This document shows, piece by piece, positions 35,301 through 43,892 of a DNA stretch of 64,000 nt. Numbering within the stretch: the first letter of the stretch is position 1; each line of letters opens with the position of its first letter. Where the stretch lies: contig NZ_JAYKKE010000002.1 of the NCBI RefSeq assembly GCF_036336025.1, positions 365,364 through 429,363 of the forward strand. Direction: 5' to 3'. The DNA is from Stomatohabitans albus (GTDB lineage Bacteria; Actinomycetota; Nitriliruptoria; Euzebyales; Euzebyaceae). Below the pieces are notes generated by a model that saw only the letters and a list, made by a program, of their open reading frames with translations, did not search any database and was not told the origin of the DNA. A program made the translations under genes and the position numbers.

Positions 35301-35737
35301 CCGCGCTAAGGCCAGCACACCAAATCCGTGCTGAGGTGGAAGTCACGGGTATTGATATGAGCCAACACATCATCGACTGGTATGCCCACCGTGTATCAGA
35401 CACCACAAAGAGTGCTGACTTGATGCACTTACCCAATGGGCAACGTGTTCGCATCATAGGCGCTAAGGTTGCTTCACAAACACCACCAACCAAATCGGGT
35501 AAACGCATTATTTTCCTCACCCTTGACGATGGCACTGGCCTCGCTGACATCACGTTTTTCCCATGGGCTCACCATGAGTGTGCCCGCACGGTATTTACGA
35601 ACTGGTTGATGGCTGTAGAGGGACGTATCCAACGGCGTGGACGCCTCCCTACAATTATCGGAGAACGTGCCTGGCCACTGAGCACACAGCCAATGCCACA
35701 CCAGTTGTGGCACGCCAGTGCTGGAAGTAGCGGATAA
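32357..35737 (+). CDS. dnaE2: Error-prone DNA polymerase III alpha subunit DnaE2 (ImuC)
   Basis: C-family polymerase for translesion synthesis in the SOS response. The N-terminal PHP domain is degenerate: the metal-binding HxH is HLA (6-8), and DRDGL replaces DHDGL (about 41-45). The palm keeps the catalytic PDIDLDVES (about 430). Typical DnaE2 segments follow: FCKAHAAAFSVPTYRSAWLKAN, VEVTGIDMSQHIIDWYAHR, and the OB-fold TPPTKSGKRIIFLTLDDGTGLADITFF. At 1126 aa it is slightly longer than usual. The two SOS boxes give the regulation. dinB starts 3 bases after the stop. No imuA or imuB gene is adjacent. Confidence 0.93.
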   Translation: MSSFIHLAARSSYSHREGLVHPDELVAHAVQAKMPAIGVADRDGLAGAVRLAKACNRAGITYIPGVDLAVHDAALPGWKRARERTQHGGCAVGQPFITNGAPRITVIATTTRGLAAICRLTSAAHGLYEGIPLLSNTGNPRRLPMLTTADIQTHIGGVAGLVVLFGHQSPIIRLIRAGLHDEAKTEARRWMHWLHPNQLALGIAYHGDQADHHLIRATCALGDALGIRVVLNQVPRFLVPEDDIIADVLDAIREQVRVGATYPRRRPSEGLWDDPAAIEHTFAERPDALQYTLVLSEQVDVDWRLGQNRVPHFGQWDTAPTNTSTYALAELSRIGMIERLGINPDEHPNDPAVQRLDHELRIVTARGLAPYFLAVSAIVQRIREQDILVACRGSAASSLIAYTLRISDVNPMHYGLIMERFLHEYRTDLPDIDLDVESHRREAVQRDLIHTWGANRVTGLAMVATFRARSAIREVGKALGLPEQDINLAAKAFPRTRAARISHLAATLPEAQGLGLNAPPFQRLFAIAERLDGLPRNLALHPCGLILANADLGDIAPLIPSGPRDNGDTIAMVPYDKDDIEDLGLVKLDLLGVRMLSAMTHAKRLAEHTRGVHIDFDLVDATPDPATFSMIQRSDTIGMFQIESPGQRELIGRLTPQNTHDLVIDISLFRPGPVKGDMIEPFLRRREGHEPVDLPPLLAPILAETYGVIVYHEQVIRCISAITGCDLGQADIARRNLGNTHALPAMEDWIRSWCQRRGITQAVTDWLWHSLAQFASFGFCKAHAAAFSVPTYRSAWLKANMMPEFLAGVLTHDPGMYPARLIYAEARRHGIIPLGVSINHSQATYTVTRVLDPYTPDTTFIDGDYGQAPPSHTGQRHRWAIRPALTCIRGIDMTQITSICAGQPFHSIEDVHKRTQLHAPVAFDLARIGAFDEIAPALSRGDIQLEVEERWATQPRKRHQNRNPANTTQLRLFSADPPVGLPALRPAHQIRAEVEVTGIDMSQHIIDWYAHRVSDTTKSADLMHLPNGQRVRIIGAKVASQTPPTKSGKRIIFLTLDDGTGLADITFFPWAHHECARTVFTNWLMAVEGRIQRRGRLPTIIGERAWPLSTQPMPHQLWHASAGSSG

Positions 35738-35740
35738 GGT

Positions 35741-36916
35741 ATGGATACACCTGAGGTAACTGAACCAATCCTCCATGTCGATATGGATTGTTTCTTTGTA
35801 TCTGTCGAACGGGTTTTACACCCTGAACTCATTGGGCTACCCGTTGTCGTTGGTCGAGATGGTGGGCGCAGCGTTGTATCCGCAGCCAGTTATGAAGCCC
35901 GTGCATACGGTGTTCATTCAGCAATGCCGATGAGTACGGCTAAACGGCTATGCCCCGACCTCCGGATCGTGCATACTCCTGGAGACTATTACCAGCGGGC
36001 AAGCCGTGCGGTCATGCGCATTTTGGAATCATTTACGCCGCTTGTCGAAGCGGTAAGTATTGATGAGGCCTATCTCGATGTTCGCGGGGCAGTAAACCTG
36101 TTTGGGCCACCGGCAACGATTGCGGCACAGATTCGCACAACGATTGCCCGAGAACTAACCCTACCGGCCAGCGTTGGGATTGCCCCCACTAAGCAGCTTG
36201 CCAAATTGGCATCAAATCTGGCAAAACCAAACGGGGTGTATCACATCGAACATACCGCTATCACAGAGATTCTAAACCCATTGCCAATCGGACAGCTCCA
36301 CGGTGTTGGCGCTAAGACTGTAGAAAAACTCGAACGCCACGCAATCCATACATGTGCAGATGTTTTGGCGTTGCCGCCAGATCTTCTGGATCGTCTTATC
36401 GGTCACCATAGCGCAGCACATCTCAGAACAAGTGCAATGGGCATTGATGAACGTCCTGTAGTTGTGCACCAACCGCGTAAACAAATCAGTGCAGAACGAA
36501 CCTTTGATCGTGATCTTAGTGATGTGGAGCAGATGTATACCGAGCTGTTACGGCTTGCTGAACACGTTGCAACTCGTGCCAGGAAAGCGCACTCATGTGG
36601 CCAGGTGGTTACGCTCAAAGTGCGTACCAGTTCCTTTACGACAACAACACGTAACCGAACCCTGCCTACGCCTGTCGATGATGCAACAAGTCTCTACGAG
36701 GCTGCTCGGTTGTTGTTAGACCACATGCACATCCAACGAGTAGCCGTACGGCTATTAGGCATCAGTCTCAGTACGTTGTATCCACGCGAGGGGGCACGCC
36801 AACTCAGTTTGGACGGTAAAGAAAAGTGGCAAGACATTGACCGCGTTATAGACGGTATACGCAATAAATATCACGGTTCGGTTGTTACGCGAGGAGCCTT
36901 GATTGATCCCACTTGA
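35741..36916 (+). CDS. dinB: DNA polymerase IV (DinB), catalytically intact
   Basis: Y-family translesion polymerase. The metal-binding residues are all present: D14 in VDMDCFF and D108-E109 in SIDEA, unlike ImuB, which has lost them. The little-finger domain (about 235-350) is present. QLSLD (354-358) fits a beta-clamp-binding motif. At 391 aa the length is normal. It lies 3 bases after dnaE2 and so shares the SOS control of that gene. It may take the bridging role that ImuB has in mycobacteria, which is inference. Confidence 0.93.
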   Translation: MDTPEVTEPILHVDMDCFFVSVERVLHPELIGLPVVVGRDGGRSVVSAASYEARAYGVHSAMPMSTAKRLCPDLRIVHTPGDYYQRASRAVMRILESFTPLVEAVSIDEAYLDVRGAVNLFGPPATIAAQIRTTIARELTLPASVGIAPTKQLAKLASNLAKPNGVYHIEHTAITEILNPLPIGQLHGVGAKTVEKLERHAIHTCADVLALPPDLLDRLIGHHSAAHLRTSAMGIDERPVVVHQPRKQISAERTFDRDLSDVEQMYTELLRLAEHVATRARKAHSCGQVVTLKVRTSSFTTTTRNRTLPTPVDDATSLYEAARLLLDHMHIQRVAVRLLGISLSTLYPREGARQLSLDGKEKWQDIDRVIDGIRNKYHGSVVTRGALIDPT

Positions 36917-37040
36917 CCTGGTTAAACGCCTTCTAAAAAACCGTTATGTTGCCGCTCTGTATCGGCCATATCCTGGCTGTTCACAGACGCTACGTTGTAA
37001 GATCAAGGGACAGACACAAGAGGGACAGAGGTGGTGAATG

Positions 37041-37334
37041 ATGGCCCTAAGCGAACACGAACAGCAAATCCTTGATGATATTGCAGCGAACCTGGCAGAA
37101 GAAGATCCAGAGTTACGTAAGATCGCGGCGACCACCCAGGCTGATTACACGTGGAAGCAGCGCCGTTTGGCGATCATCCTACTTGTGATTGGGGCAATAC
37201 TCATGTTAGGCATTGCATTGAAGTGGTGGCTAGCCCCCATTGGTGCCGTGTTTGTATTTACTGGGATGTTCCGATTATTGCGTACCACAAACTCACCCAT
37301 TCCTGGGTACACCCGAACCCGTGAATCTCGATAG
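37041..37334 (+). CDS. DUF3040-family membrane protein
   Basis: Small actinobacterial protein with the typical start MALSEHEQQILDDIAANLAEEDPEL (shown here by residues 1-25 of a 97-aa chain) and two hydrophobic segments (about 42-60 and 66-82). Two ATG codons are adjacent (37038 and 37041); the second gives the family-like N-terminus. Found near dinB in many Actinomycetota. Function unknown. The TetR gene starts inside its end. Confidence 0.85.
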   Translation: MALSEHEQQILDDIAANLAEEDPELRKIAATTQADYTWKQRRLAIILLVIGAILMLGIALKWWLAPIGAVFVFTGMFRLLRTTNSPIPGYTRTRESR

Positions 37335-37953
37335 CGCGGTACCAAGCAAAGCGCAACGAACACGAGATGCGTTGCGCAATGCAGCGCGTACCGCCTTTGT
37401 TCAAAACGGTTGGGCTGGTACGAGGGTTAATGACATCACCTCTCTTGCACAAGTCAGTCACGGCACGTTTTATACCTACTATGAAAACCGTGAAGCGGTG
37501 TTGGATGAGCTTATTAGTGAGGTAGTCACACCCCTCATTGACCTTGCGGCATCTCCTTGGCGGGCTCAAAACCCCACAGATGGGTTACGTTCACTCATTG
37601 AAGCATTCTTGGATGTTCACGTTGATGCTGCAGACATCCTTGAGGTATGGCGTCAGGCATCAGCAGACCAACAACGGTTTGCACAGTCATGGACGAGTGT
37701 GCACAAAGCATTTACCAGCCGGATCATTCAACGTCTCGAAGGGCTTGCACGTGTGGTTGGCACACCGTGCAAGCCAGACGCCATCCAAGACACGGCTGAA
37801 ATCCTTGTATCCATGGTCGCGAGCCATAACTTGACGACGACGCAAAATGTGCAGAGTCGTCAACGTGTTGCTGATGCGATGATGATGATATGGGGTGGGG
37901 CAATCAATCAACTCCTTGATGCCCCGGTTATCGAACGACCCCAAATGGGTTAG
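37321..37953 (+). CDS. TetR-family transcriptional regulator
   Basis: DNA-binding repressor with an N-terminal helix-turn-helix (about 10-60: AFVQNGWAGTRVNDITSLAQVSHGTFYTYYENREAVLD spans the recognition helix) and a larger ligand-binding part to residue 210. The frame is open upstream, but the GTG at 37321 gives a family-like start that overlaps the DUF3040 end by 14 nt. Its TAG overlaps the TAA of the convergent CDF transporter gene. No operator was found nearby. Target unknown. Confidence 0.85.
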   Translation: MNLDSAVPSKAQRTRDALRNAARTAFVQNGWAGTRVNDITSLAQVSHGTFYTYYENREAVLDELISEVVTPLIDLAASPWRAQNPTDGLRSLIEAFLDVHVDAADILEVWRQASADQQRFAQSWTSVHKAFTSRIIQRLEGLARVVGTPCKPDAIQDTAEILVSMVASHNLTTTQNVQSRQRVADAMMMIWGGAINQLLDAPVIERPQMG

Positions 37954-38861
37954 CCCTGACCGTCCAACCCTGGCTCGATAAAGATATAGCGAGCATGGGG
38001 GACGACCTCTCGAATCTTCATTTCAAGCGCATTGACCTGGTCAGCTACTTCTGCGTACGACAGGGTGCTATCCATCTCAACTTTGATAGCCAACATGAAC
38101 TCCTCAGGGGCTGTATGCAGTGTACGCATATTGAGAAGCTTCACGATTCCAGGTTCAAGATCAATGACCTTCCGAATCATGGTTGCTTCTTGTTCACTGG
38201 CCCCTTCGCCAATTAACATACTCTTTGTTTCAACCGCAAGGAATATTGCAATTGCACCGAGTAACAACCCAATACAAATGGTGCCAATGGCGTCAAAGAC
38301 TGGATTGACAAGTTCACTCAATAACACACTAATAAAAGCAATAACAAGGCCAACCAAAGCACCCGAGTCTTCTAGTAAGACAACAGGCAGTTCAGGGTTA
38401 CGGGTAATGTGGATAAACTCCCATAACGAATAATTCCCACGTAATTTATTGGCTTCTTTCCAGGCCGTGATAAAGCTATATCCCTCAAGAAGGATTGCGA
38501 CAGCCAGAATGATAAGCGCAACAATCAAGTTCTCGGGTTTATGGGGATTCACAAGTTTATGGATCCCTTCATAGAGACTAAATACCGAGCCTAAACTAAA
38601 GAGAATAAGGCTCACGATAAATGCCCAGAAAAAGCGTTCGCGACCATACCCGAATTGATGGATATCATCGGCAGGACGTTTAGCCCAGCGTCCGCCAAGT
38701 AAGAGCAGCATTTGATTGCCGCTGTCAGCAAAACTATGGATACCTTCTGCAAGCATTGCTGAAGATCCAGTAAAGCCCCACCCCACGAACTTCGCAATCG
38801 AGATACCAACGTTTGCGATGAGTGCAGCAATAATTGCCTTTGTTCCGCCCTCTGAAGCCAT
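37950..38861 (-). CDS. Cation diffusion facilitator (CDF) transporter
   Basis: Membrane antiporter for Zn, Mn, Fe or related divalent metals. About six helices precede a cytoplasmic C-terminal domain (about 215-303). Metal-site segments are AEGIHSFADSGNQ (about 38-50) and LLEDSGALVG (about 161-170), where some classical HxxxD residues are changed. A HQFGYGRERFFWAF stretch is typical of the FieF/CzcD-like subset. The ATG at 38861 lies one base after the glgC stop, so translation is coupled; the longer frame to 38891 overlaps glgC. Metal specificity is not clear. Confidence 0.85.
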   Translation of the reverse strand: MASEGGTKAIIAALIANVGISIAKFVGWGFTGSSAMLAEGIHSFADSGNQMLLLLGGRWAKRPADDIHQFGYGRERFFWAFIVSLILFSLGSVFSLYEGIHKLVNPHKPENLIVALIILAVAILLEGYSFITAWKEANKLRGNYSLWEFIHITRNPELPVVLLEDSGALVGLVIAFISVLLSELVNPVFDAIGTICIGLLLGAIAIFLAVETKSMLIGEGASEQEATMIRKVIDLEPGIVKLLNMRTLHTAPEEFMLAIKVEMDSTLSYAEVADQVNALEMKIREVVPHARYIFIEPGLDGQG

Positions 38862-38862
38862 A

Positions 38863-40101
38863 TTACGCTTTAATCTCCATATCTTTTCCAATCACAACAA
38901 TGCCCTCTTCAGTCACGGTAAAACCACGTTCACGGTCTCTATCCAAATCAACACCAATTTCGGTATGTGGAGGAATAACCACATTCTTGTCAATAATGGC
39001 ATTGTGTATGACCGCGTGACGGCCAACATTCACTTTGTGCATCAACACACTTTCATGTACTTCACTGAATGAATTAACCCGTACATCGGGGCTGAGCACT
39101 GATCCGTGAACGTAACCACCAGACACCACACACCCAGGGCTTACCATGGATGACACCGCTCGTCCCATCCGGTCAGCTTCATCGTGAACGAATTTGGCTG
39201 GAGGGCGCGTGGGATTCCAGGACAGAATGGGCCAGCGGTAGTTATACAAGTCAAGGGCTGGTTCAAGACTTACCAGATCCATGGAAGCTTCGTGATAGGC
39301 CTTCAACGTCCCTACATCACGCCAGTACCCTCGCTCAAATGTTGTTTGACCAGGCCACATATTCTCAGAAAAGTTGTAGACCGATGCCACATGGTCCTTC
39401 ACCATGGCCGGAATGATATTTCCCCCAAGATCATGTTGGGATTCATCATCCTTAGCATCGGCTGACAAGTACTCCATCAGGGCGTCAACGCTAAAAATGT
39501 AGTTCCCCATAGATGCATAACATTCATCTGGACTACCTGGGATAGTTGGTGGGTCTGATGGCTTCTCGACAAAATGCGCTATCGTACGCCCATCTGGGCC
39601 TGGCTCAATAATGCCGAAGGCACCCGCTTCTTCTTTGGGCACACGAATACCGGCTACCGTGACCCCAGCCCCCGACGCAATATGTTCTTCAAGCATGTGC
39701 CGCGGGTCCATGCGATAAATATGGTCAGCACCGAAGACAACGACGTGATCAGGGTGTTCGTCTCTGATGACATTCAAATTTTGGAAAATAGCATCGGCCG
39801 ATCCCACAAACCAGCGGTTTCCAGAACGCATCTGAGCTGGAACGGGGGTCACGAAATCACCCATCAACGGTGACATGCGCCACGTCTGATTCAGATGAAT
39901 ATTGAGCGAATGAGACTTGTATTGCGTTAATACCACAATACGTCGTAGTCCCGCATTGACGAGATTGGATAGCACAAAATCAATAATTCGATAGCTCCCA
40001 CCAAAGGGAACAGCAGGCTTGGCACGGTCAACCGTGAGAGGGGTTAAGCGCGTACCTTTGCCACCGGCAAGGACCATTGCAAGAACACGTGTGTTGCTCA
40101 T
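38863..40101 (-). CDS. glgC: Glucose-1-phosphate adenylyltransferase
   Basis: Makes ADP-glucose for glycogen (or maltose-1-phosphate) synthesis. The nucleotide-binding start [16 protein letters not shown] (8-23), the sugar-phosphate region FVEKP, and GYWRDVGT are all present. The C-terminal third is a left-handed beta-helix regulatory domain ([20 protein letters not shown] and following). At 412 aa the length is normal. It is placed between an unknown membrane protein gene (31 nt upstream) and the coupled CDF gene. No glycogen synthase gene is in the window. Confidence 0.95.
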   Translation of the reverse strand: MSNTRVLAMVLAGGKGTRLTPLTVDRAKPAVPFGGSYRIIDFVLSNLVNAGLRRIVVLTQYKSHSLNIHLNQTWRMSPLMGDFVTPVPAQMRSGNRWFVGSADAIFQNLNVIRDEHPDHVVVFGADHIYRMDPRHMLEEHIASGAGVTVAGIRVPKEEAGAFGIIEPGPDGRTIAHFVEKPSDPPTIPGSPDECYASMGNYIFSVDALMEYLSADAKDDESQHDLGGNIIPAMVKDHVASVYNFSENMWPGQTTFERGYWRDVGTLKAYHEASMDLVSLEPALDLYNYRWPILSWNPTRPPAKFVHDEADRMGRAVSSMVSPGCVVSGGYVHGSVLSPDVRVNSFSEVHESVLMHKVNVGRHAVIHNAIIDKNVVIPPHTEIGVDLDRDRERGFTVTEEGIVVIGKDMEIKA

Positions 40102-40132
40102 GGCTGCACGGTAACGAAGGACTGTGGATTAG

Positions 40133-41497
40133 TCAACTTCTCCGAGAAGTACCAACCATTGATGCGGCCACTCCTGCGGCGAGTGCACAGATCGCTAACA
40201 CGAATAGTGCTAGCCCATACATGCTAGAAGGGTCGTAGATCGGATTAAACAATACATCCATAAATGGAGGAATTGGTGGCAATCCAGTGGGGGAGAGTTG
40301 TGACCCGAAGCCGTACCACGGGAACACCCCAAAGACGAGAAAACTGCCGATCATCCAAGGCAATGACGACCGCATCCCGGTAATGAAGCGAACGGCAAGA
40401 ATCGTGAGGACAACCCCAACTGCTCCACCGACCATCAAACTGATCGCTGCTCTAATTTGAAAATCTGAATGGTTTGCATTCCATGCGGTCAATGTCGGGA
40501 GCAACACCCAAAAACGGCCCAATAGTTGAGCCGCACCGATGAGGGCAACCAGCCAAACAAGGATGTCTCGACCAAACCCCGGTTGAAGTGCCATGCGACG
40601 AGCTTTCCCTACCTGATCTTGGGCAAACAAAACATCGAGCGGGGCATGGGTATTTGTGAGGTTACGATCGACCTCATTATCAGTAGATCGCCGGCGTGCA
40701 GACCGCCCCCAGAATCGGCTTGCAGCTGGGGGTTCTGAAGAGAAGGGCGCTCCGTATGGCGTCTCATCTTGGTCTTCTTCAGTAAAGGATTCGACAATCC
40801 AACTATCGGTATCATCAGCAGGGATTGGTACAGATGGGGCAACACTTCGCGGAGCTACAGTAATTGGTGCCGATTGAGTTGGTTCAGGTTGTGATGGCAT
40901 CGCTTGAGCAGGAGCACGTTGAGGTGCGCTCATGTCTGCTCGCTGATCGATAGGTTGTTGGTCTGGTGACATGGGGGAAGGGGCTAGTTCTGATGAAGAG
41001 GGGGGTGGAGAACTTGGGATTGATTGTGGTGATACCAGAGGCGGTGGTTGCTGAGGTGGTTGCTGAGGTTCTTGCTCAGAGGTCCGTACCTCACCCCGCA
41101 AAATTGCTTCTGTCTCTTCTTTCGTAAAAGCAGGGGTAACTGTAGGGATGACGTCTAATTCGTTAGATCCAGAGGCCTCATCCTGGTTTGGTACAGTCAC
41201 CAGCATCGGAGGATGTTCGTGACCATCCATCGAGGCCCACCGCTCAGCATCAGATAAATCTGATGGCATTGATAGCGGTGTGTCTGATTCAACAGTAATA
41301 GTGTCCCTTTTTAGTACAGAGACACTCGGAGCAGCTTCTTGTTTCGGTGATACCGATGCCTTACTTCCCTGGTCAGACGGGTCTCTACCCGCATATTCTC
41401 CTGGGTAGTCGGGCTGATCAAAATATGCAGATGGCCACCACCCTTCCGAATCGGGATCGGATGGTTGGGGAAATCGATTCTTCGGGTCACCAGTCAT
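40133..41497 (-). CDS. Pro/Gln-rich protein with C-terminal membrane domain, unknown
   Basis: A long, low-complexity N-terminal part (about 1-280, rich in Pro, Ser, Gln and acidic residues, with a PQQPPQQPP-like run near 145) precedes four hydrophobic segments in the last 165 residues. The frame extends to an ATG at 41521, but a promoter-like TATTCT lies inside that extension, so the ATG at 41497 is chosen (454 aa). glgC follows after 31 nt. I recognise no family; the disordered part may be an interaction or phosphorylation region. Confidence 0.65.
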   Translation of the reverse strand: MTGDPKNRFPQPSDPDSEGWWPSAYFDQPDYPGEYAGRDPSDQGSKASVSPKQEAAPSVSVLKRDTITVESDTPLSMPSDLSDAERWASMDGHEHPPMLVTVPNQDEASGSNELDVIPTVTPAFTKEETEAILRGEVRTSEQEPQQPPQQPPPLVSPQSIPSSPPPSSSELAPSPMSPDQQPIDQRADMSAPQRAPAQAMPSQPEPTQSAPITVAPRSVAPSVPIPADDTDSWIVESFTEEDQDETPYGAPFSSEPPAASRFWGRSARRRSTDNEVDRNLTNTHAPLDVLFAQDQVGKARRMALQPGFGRDILVWLVALIGAAQLLGRFWVLLPTLTAWNANHSDFQIRAAISLMVGGAVGVVLTILAVRFITGMRSSLPWMIGSFLVFGVFPWYGFGSQLSPTGLPPIPPFMDVLFNPIYDPSSMYGLALFVLAICALAAGVAASMVGTSRRS

Positions 41498-41509
41498 AAT
41501 CTCATGTAA

Positions 41510-41537
41510 AGAATATGGCATTAGCGGTATGCGCCAA
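41510..41537 (-). promoter_or_regulatory. Possible promoter for the unknown membrane protein and glgC
   Basis: On the minus strand TTGGCG (41537-41532) and TATTCT (41515-41510) are 16 bp apart, with the ATG 12 nt further on. The same TATTCT box lies before the kinase gene at 26888-26893. Visual match only. Confidence 0.35.
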
Positions 41538-41586
41538 CCAGTTTGGTAGCATGACGTGCAACTGATCCTCTGTGAAAGGAAAACTC

Positions 41587-42243
41587 ATGGTACGTGGAGC
41601 TCGCGTCGCTGACGAAGCGGTACGCGCCTACATGGAAGCACTTCAAGACCCCAATTCGGCGGTTGACTGGGACCACGTAGACGATCTTGCCGGGCAAATA
41701 ACCGAAGCAACGGACCCTGTTCGTCGCGTATTGTTGCGCTCTCAATGGCGGCAAGCCTCTGATCCAGCCACTTATATTCCTGATCTTGAAGCTGATTTTG
41801 TTGCCTTTGCCGGCCAATGGGCTGAAGCCAACCAAGTGATCGGTGACGACTTCTTCTATGAAGGTGTCCCGTTACCAGTACTCCGCCAGGCTGGACTGAA
41901 TATCAGTGACGAAGCTGCTGGGTGGGTTGACGAAGATGAAATGCGTGCCGCTGAAGAAGTCGTCGACACAACCGACCGTAGCGAAAGCACCCGCGTCGTA
42001 CCCGTTTCCACACCAACCCCTTCAGCAACGCCAACCGCAGGGAGCGAAGATCCTGATAGCCCGACCGGTCGTGCCGTCGCTGCGATGACTGAGCAACCAT
42101 TCACGGTGGCAGAGTTAGCTGAACAGGCCGACGTGTCACGTACCGTGGTACGCCAGCTGATTGAGCGTATGGAAGCCGATGGTGAACTGATTAAAGGCGA
42201 ACCAGACGAAGAGACTGGCGACTCAACATGGCGGCGCGCCTAA
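41587..42243 (+). CDS. Unknown protein with C-terminal winged-helix-like segment
   Basis: A 218-aa soluble protein. The N-terminal part (about 1-125) is acidic and helical (VDWDHVDDLAGQITEATDPVRR). A Ser/Thr/Pro linker (about 135-160) leads to a segment with winged-helix character: FTVAELAEQADVSRTVVRQLIERMEADGEL (about 170-199). It may bind DNA, but no named family was recognised. The ATG at 41587 follows GAAAGGAAA; the ATG at 41572 does not fit. A hairpin terminator follows. Confidence 0.65.
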   Translation: MVRGARVADEAVRAYMEALQDPNSAVDWDHVDDLAGQITEATDPVRRVLLRSQWRQASDPATYIPDLEADFVAFAGQWAEANQVIGDDFFYEGVPLPVLRQAGLNISDEAAGWVDEDEMRAAEEVVDTTDRSESTRVVPVSTPTPSATPTAGSEDPDSPTGRAVAAMTEQPFTVAELAEQADVSRTVVRQLIERMEADGELIKGEPDEETGDSTWRRA

Positions 42244-42275
42244 CACGCATTTACTTTCGATAGCACTCACCAAAT

Positions 42276-42300
42276 AACGGGCACCTCAGGGGTGCCCGTT
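42276..42300. terminator. Bidirectional hairpin terminator
   Basis: AACGGGCACC (42276-42285) and GGTGCCCGTT (42291-42300) form a perfect 10-bp stem with a 5-nt loop between the convergent winged-helix and metQ genes. Confidence 0.8.
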
Positions 42301-42325
42301 ATACGTCGTACAAGTGTGTGCTGCC

Positions 42326-43174
42326 TTATGGTGCAGGGATCACGAGACCCTTCCACTCGGTTTCCATCCACTTCTTTGTTTCATCACTGGTTAAGAGGGA
42401 GTAGAAGGTCGTGATACGCGGGTCATCTTTTAACTCTTCGCGGGTGGCAACAATGTTGTACCAGACACTGTCTTGTGGTTCGACCGCAATTTGGCTTTCG
42501 GCGGTGAGTCCTGCCCCAGCGGCATAATTGTAGTTAATCGCTGCCGCATCAAAATCATCGAGTGCTGATGGCAATGTGGCGGCTTCGAGTTCCCTAATTT
42601 CGAGCTTCTTGGGGTTATCGGTGATCTGGTCGATTGATGTCGCATCCTGCTCGACCTTGATTAGCCCTTCACGGGACAATAGTTCAAGGGCGCGCGCTTC
42701 ATTAGATGGATCATTCGGAATGGCGAGGCGTGCCCCTTCACCAAGCTCATCGATGGACTTGAGCGTCTTGGAATAGACCGCCATCGGGGTCAAGTGAACA
42801 GGCCCCACCGTGACAATTTTGTCATTGGGGTTATTCGCCAAATACTCATCTAAGAACGGCTGATGTTGAAAGAGGTTGGCGTCATTTGACCCATCTGCCA
42901 GCGCTTGATTGGGTGTGGTGTAGTCGCTGAACTCTTGGATCTCTACGACAAGACCGGCTCGTTCAGCTTGGCCAGAATCAATAACATATTGGATGATCTC
43001 AGCCTCTGGACTTGCGGTAGCACCGACCTTCAAGGTTCCTAGCTTGCCGCCCTCACCTGCTGCCGTGCTCGCGCCCGAAGACGCACCCGCAGACGCTGAA
43101 TCAGTTGAACTTGGGGCTGCGCATGCGGCCAGCGCAAAGGCGCTTGCCGCCACAACAGCAATCAGTTTCTTCAT
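42326..43174 (-). CDS. metQ: Methionine-binding lipoprotein of ABC importer
   Basis: NlpA/MetQ-family receptor that hands D- or L-methionine to MetNI. The signal peptide ends in a lipobox (FALAAC, Cys at 18), followed by a Ser/Ala linker. The core shows VGATASPEAEI, the DANLFQHQPFLDEY motif and AINYNYAAGAGL. Two in-frame ATGs occur; the ribosome site AAAGGA abuts the first, so the ATG at 43174 is chosen (282 aa). It is the last gene of metN-metI-metQ. Confidence 0.92.
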   Translation of the reverse strand: MKKLIAVVAASAFALAACAAPSSTDSASAGASSGASTAAGEGGKLGTLKVGATASPEAEIIQYVIDSGQAERAGLVVEIQEFSDYTTPNQALADGSNDANLFQHQPFLDEYLANNPNDKIVTVGPVHLTPMAVYSKTLKSIDELGEGARLAIPNDPSNEARALELLSREGLIKVEQDATSIDQITDNPKKLEIRELEAATLPSALDDFDAAAINYNYAAGAGLTAESQIAVEPQDSVWYNIVATREELKDDPRITTFYSLLTSDETKKWMETEWKGLVIPAP

Positions 43175-43190
43175 GTGCATTCCTTTCGAA

Positions 43191-43892
43191 TTATCGGTGG
43201 TCTAGTCGGTTGGCTAACCAGCCACCAACGGCTTGGAAAACTTGAACAATGGCGACAAGGATCACAACCGTGCCAATAATGTGGATAACGCTGTAGCGCT
43301 GATGGCCGTATCGTAAGGCGACATCACCTAACCCACCGGCCCCAATGACCCCCACGATGGCGCTATAACCGATAACACTGACCGCCGTTGTGGTGTATCC
43401 GCGTAACAACCCAGGGATTGCTTCAGGCAGCATGAACCGAGAAATAAGTTGCCACCGTGTTGCACCCAGTGATTCTCCAGCCTCGATGAGTCCTGGTGGA
43501 ACCTCTTTGAGTGAAATCTCGACAATCCGGGCATAGAAGGGGATGGCAGCAATCGTGAGGGGCACAATCGCACTGTGTACCTCAAAGGCACTCCCCAATA
43601 GGAACCGCGTGAATGGGATGAGGGCCACCATCAAGATGATGAAGGGAATAGACCGCCCAATATTGATGGAAATAGCCAAAAAGCCATTAATCACCTTACC
43701 TAGAGCTCGAGATCCAAACGGTGCCTCAAGTACCCCGCCCTTTTCGGTAGCAACAAGGGCAATGCCCATCAGCAGTCCGAACATGCCGGTAAAAATCATC
43801 GTGCCGATAACCACGAATAGCGTCTGCCACGTCGCTTCAAGCAGTAATTCAAATAACTTGGGCCAAAAGCCTGGTGCGCTCGGATCAACCAT
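43191..43892 (-). CDS. metI: Methionine ABC importer permease
   Basis: Five-helix membrane subunit of the methionine importer. The EAA-loop, which contacts the ATPase, is visible as EAGESLGATRWQLISRF (about 140-156). GYSAIVGVIGAGGLGDVALRYGH is the typical C-terminal stretch. The ATG at 43892 lies 6 nt after GGGAGG and overlaps metN by 8 nt; the longer frame to 43925 lacks such a site. 233 aa. Confidence 0.93.
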   Translation of the reverse strand: MVDPSAPGFWPKLFELLLEATWQTLFVVIGTMIFTGMFGLLMGIALVATEKGGVLEAPFGSRALGKVINGFLAISINIGRSIPFIILMVALIPFTRFLLGSAFEVHSAIVPLTIAAIPFYARIVEISLKEVPPGLIEAGESLGATRWQLISRFMLPEAIPGLLRGYTTTAVSVIGYSAIVGVIGAGGLGDVALRYGHQRYSVIHIIGTVVILVAIVQVFQAVGGWLANRLDHR

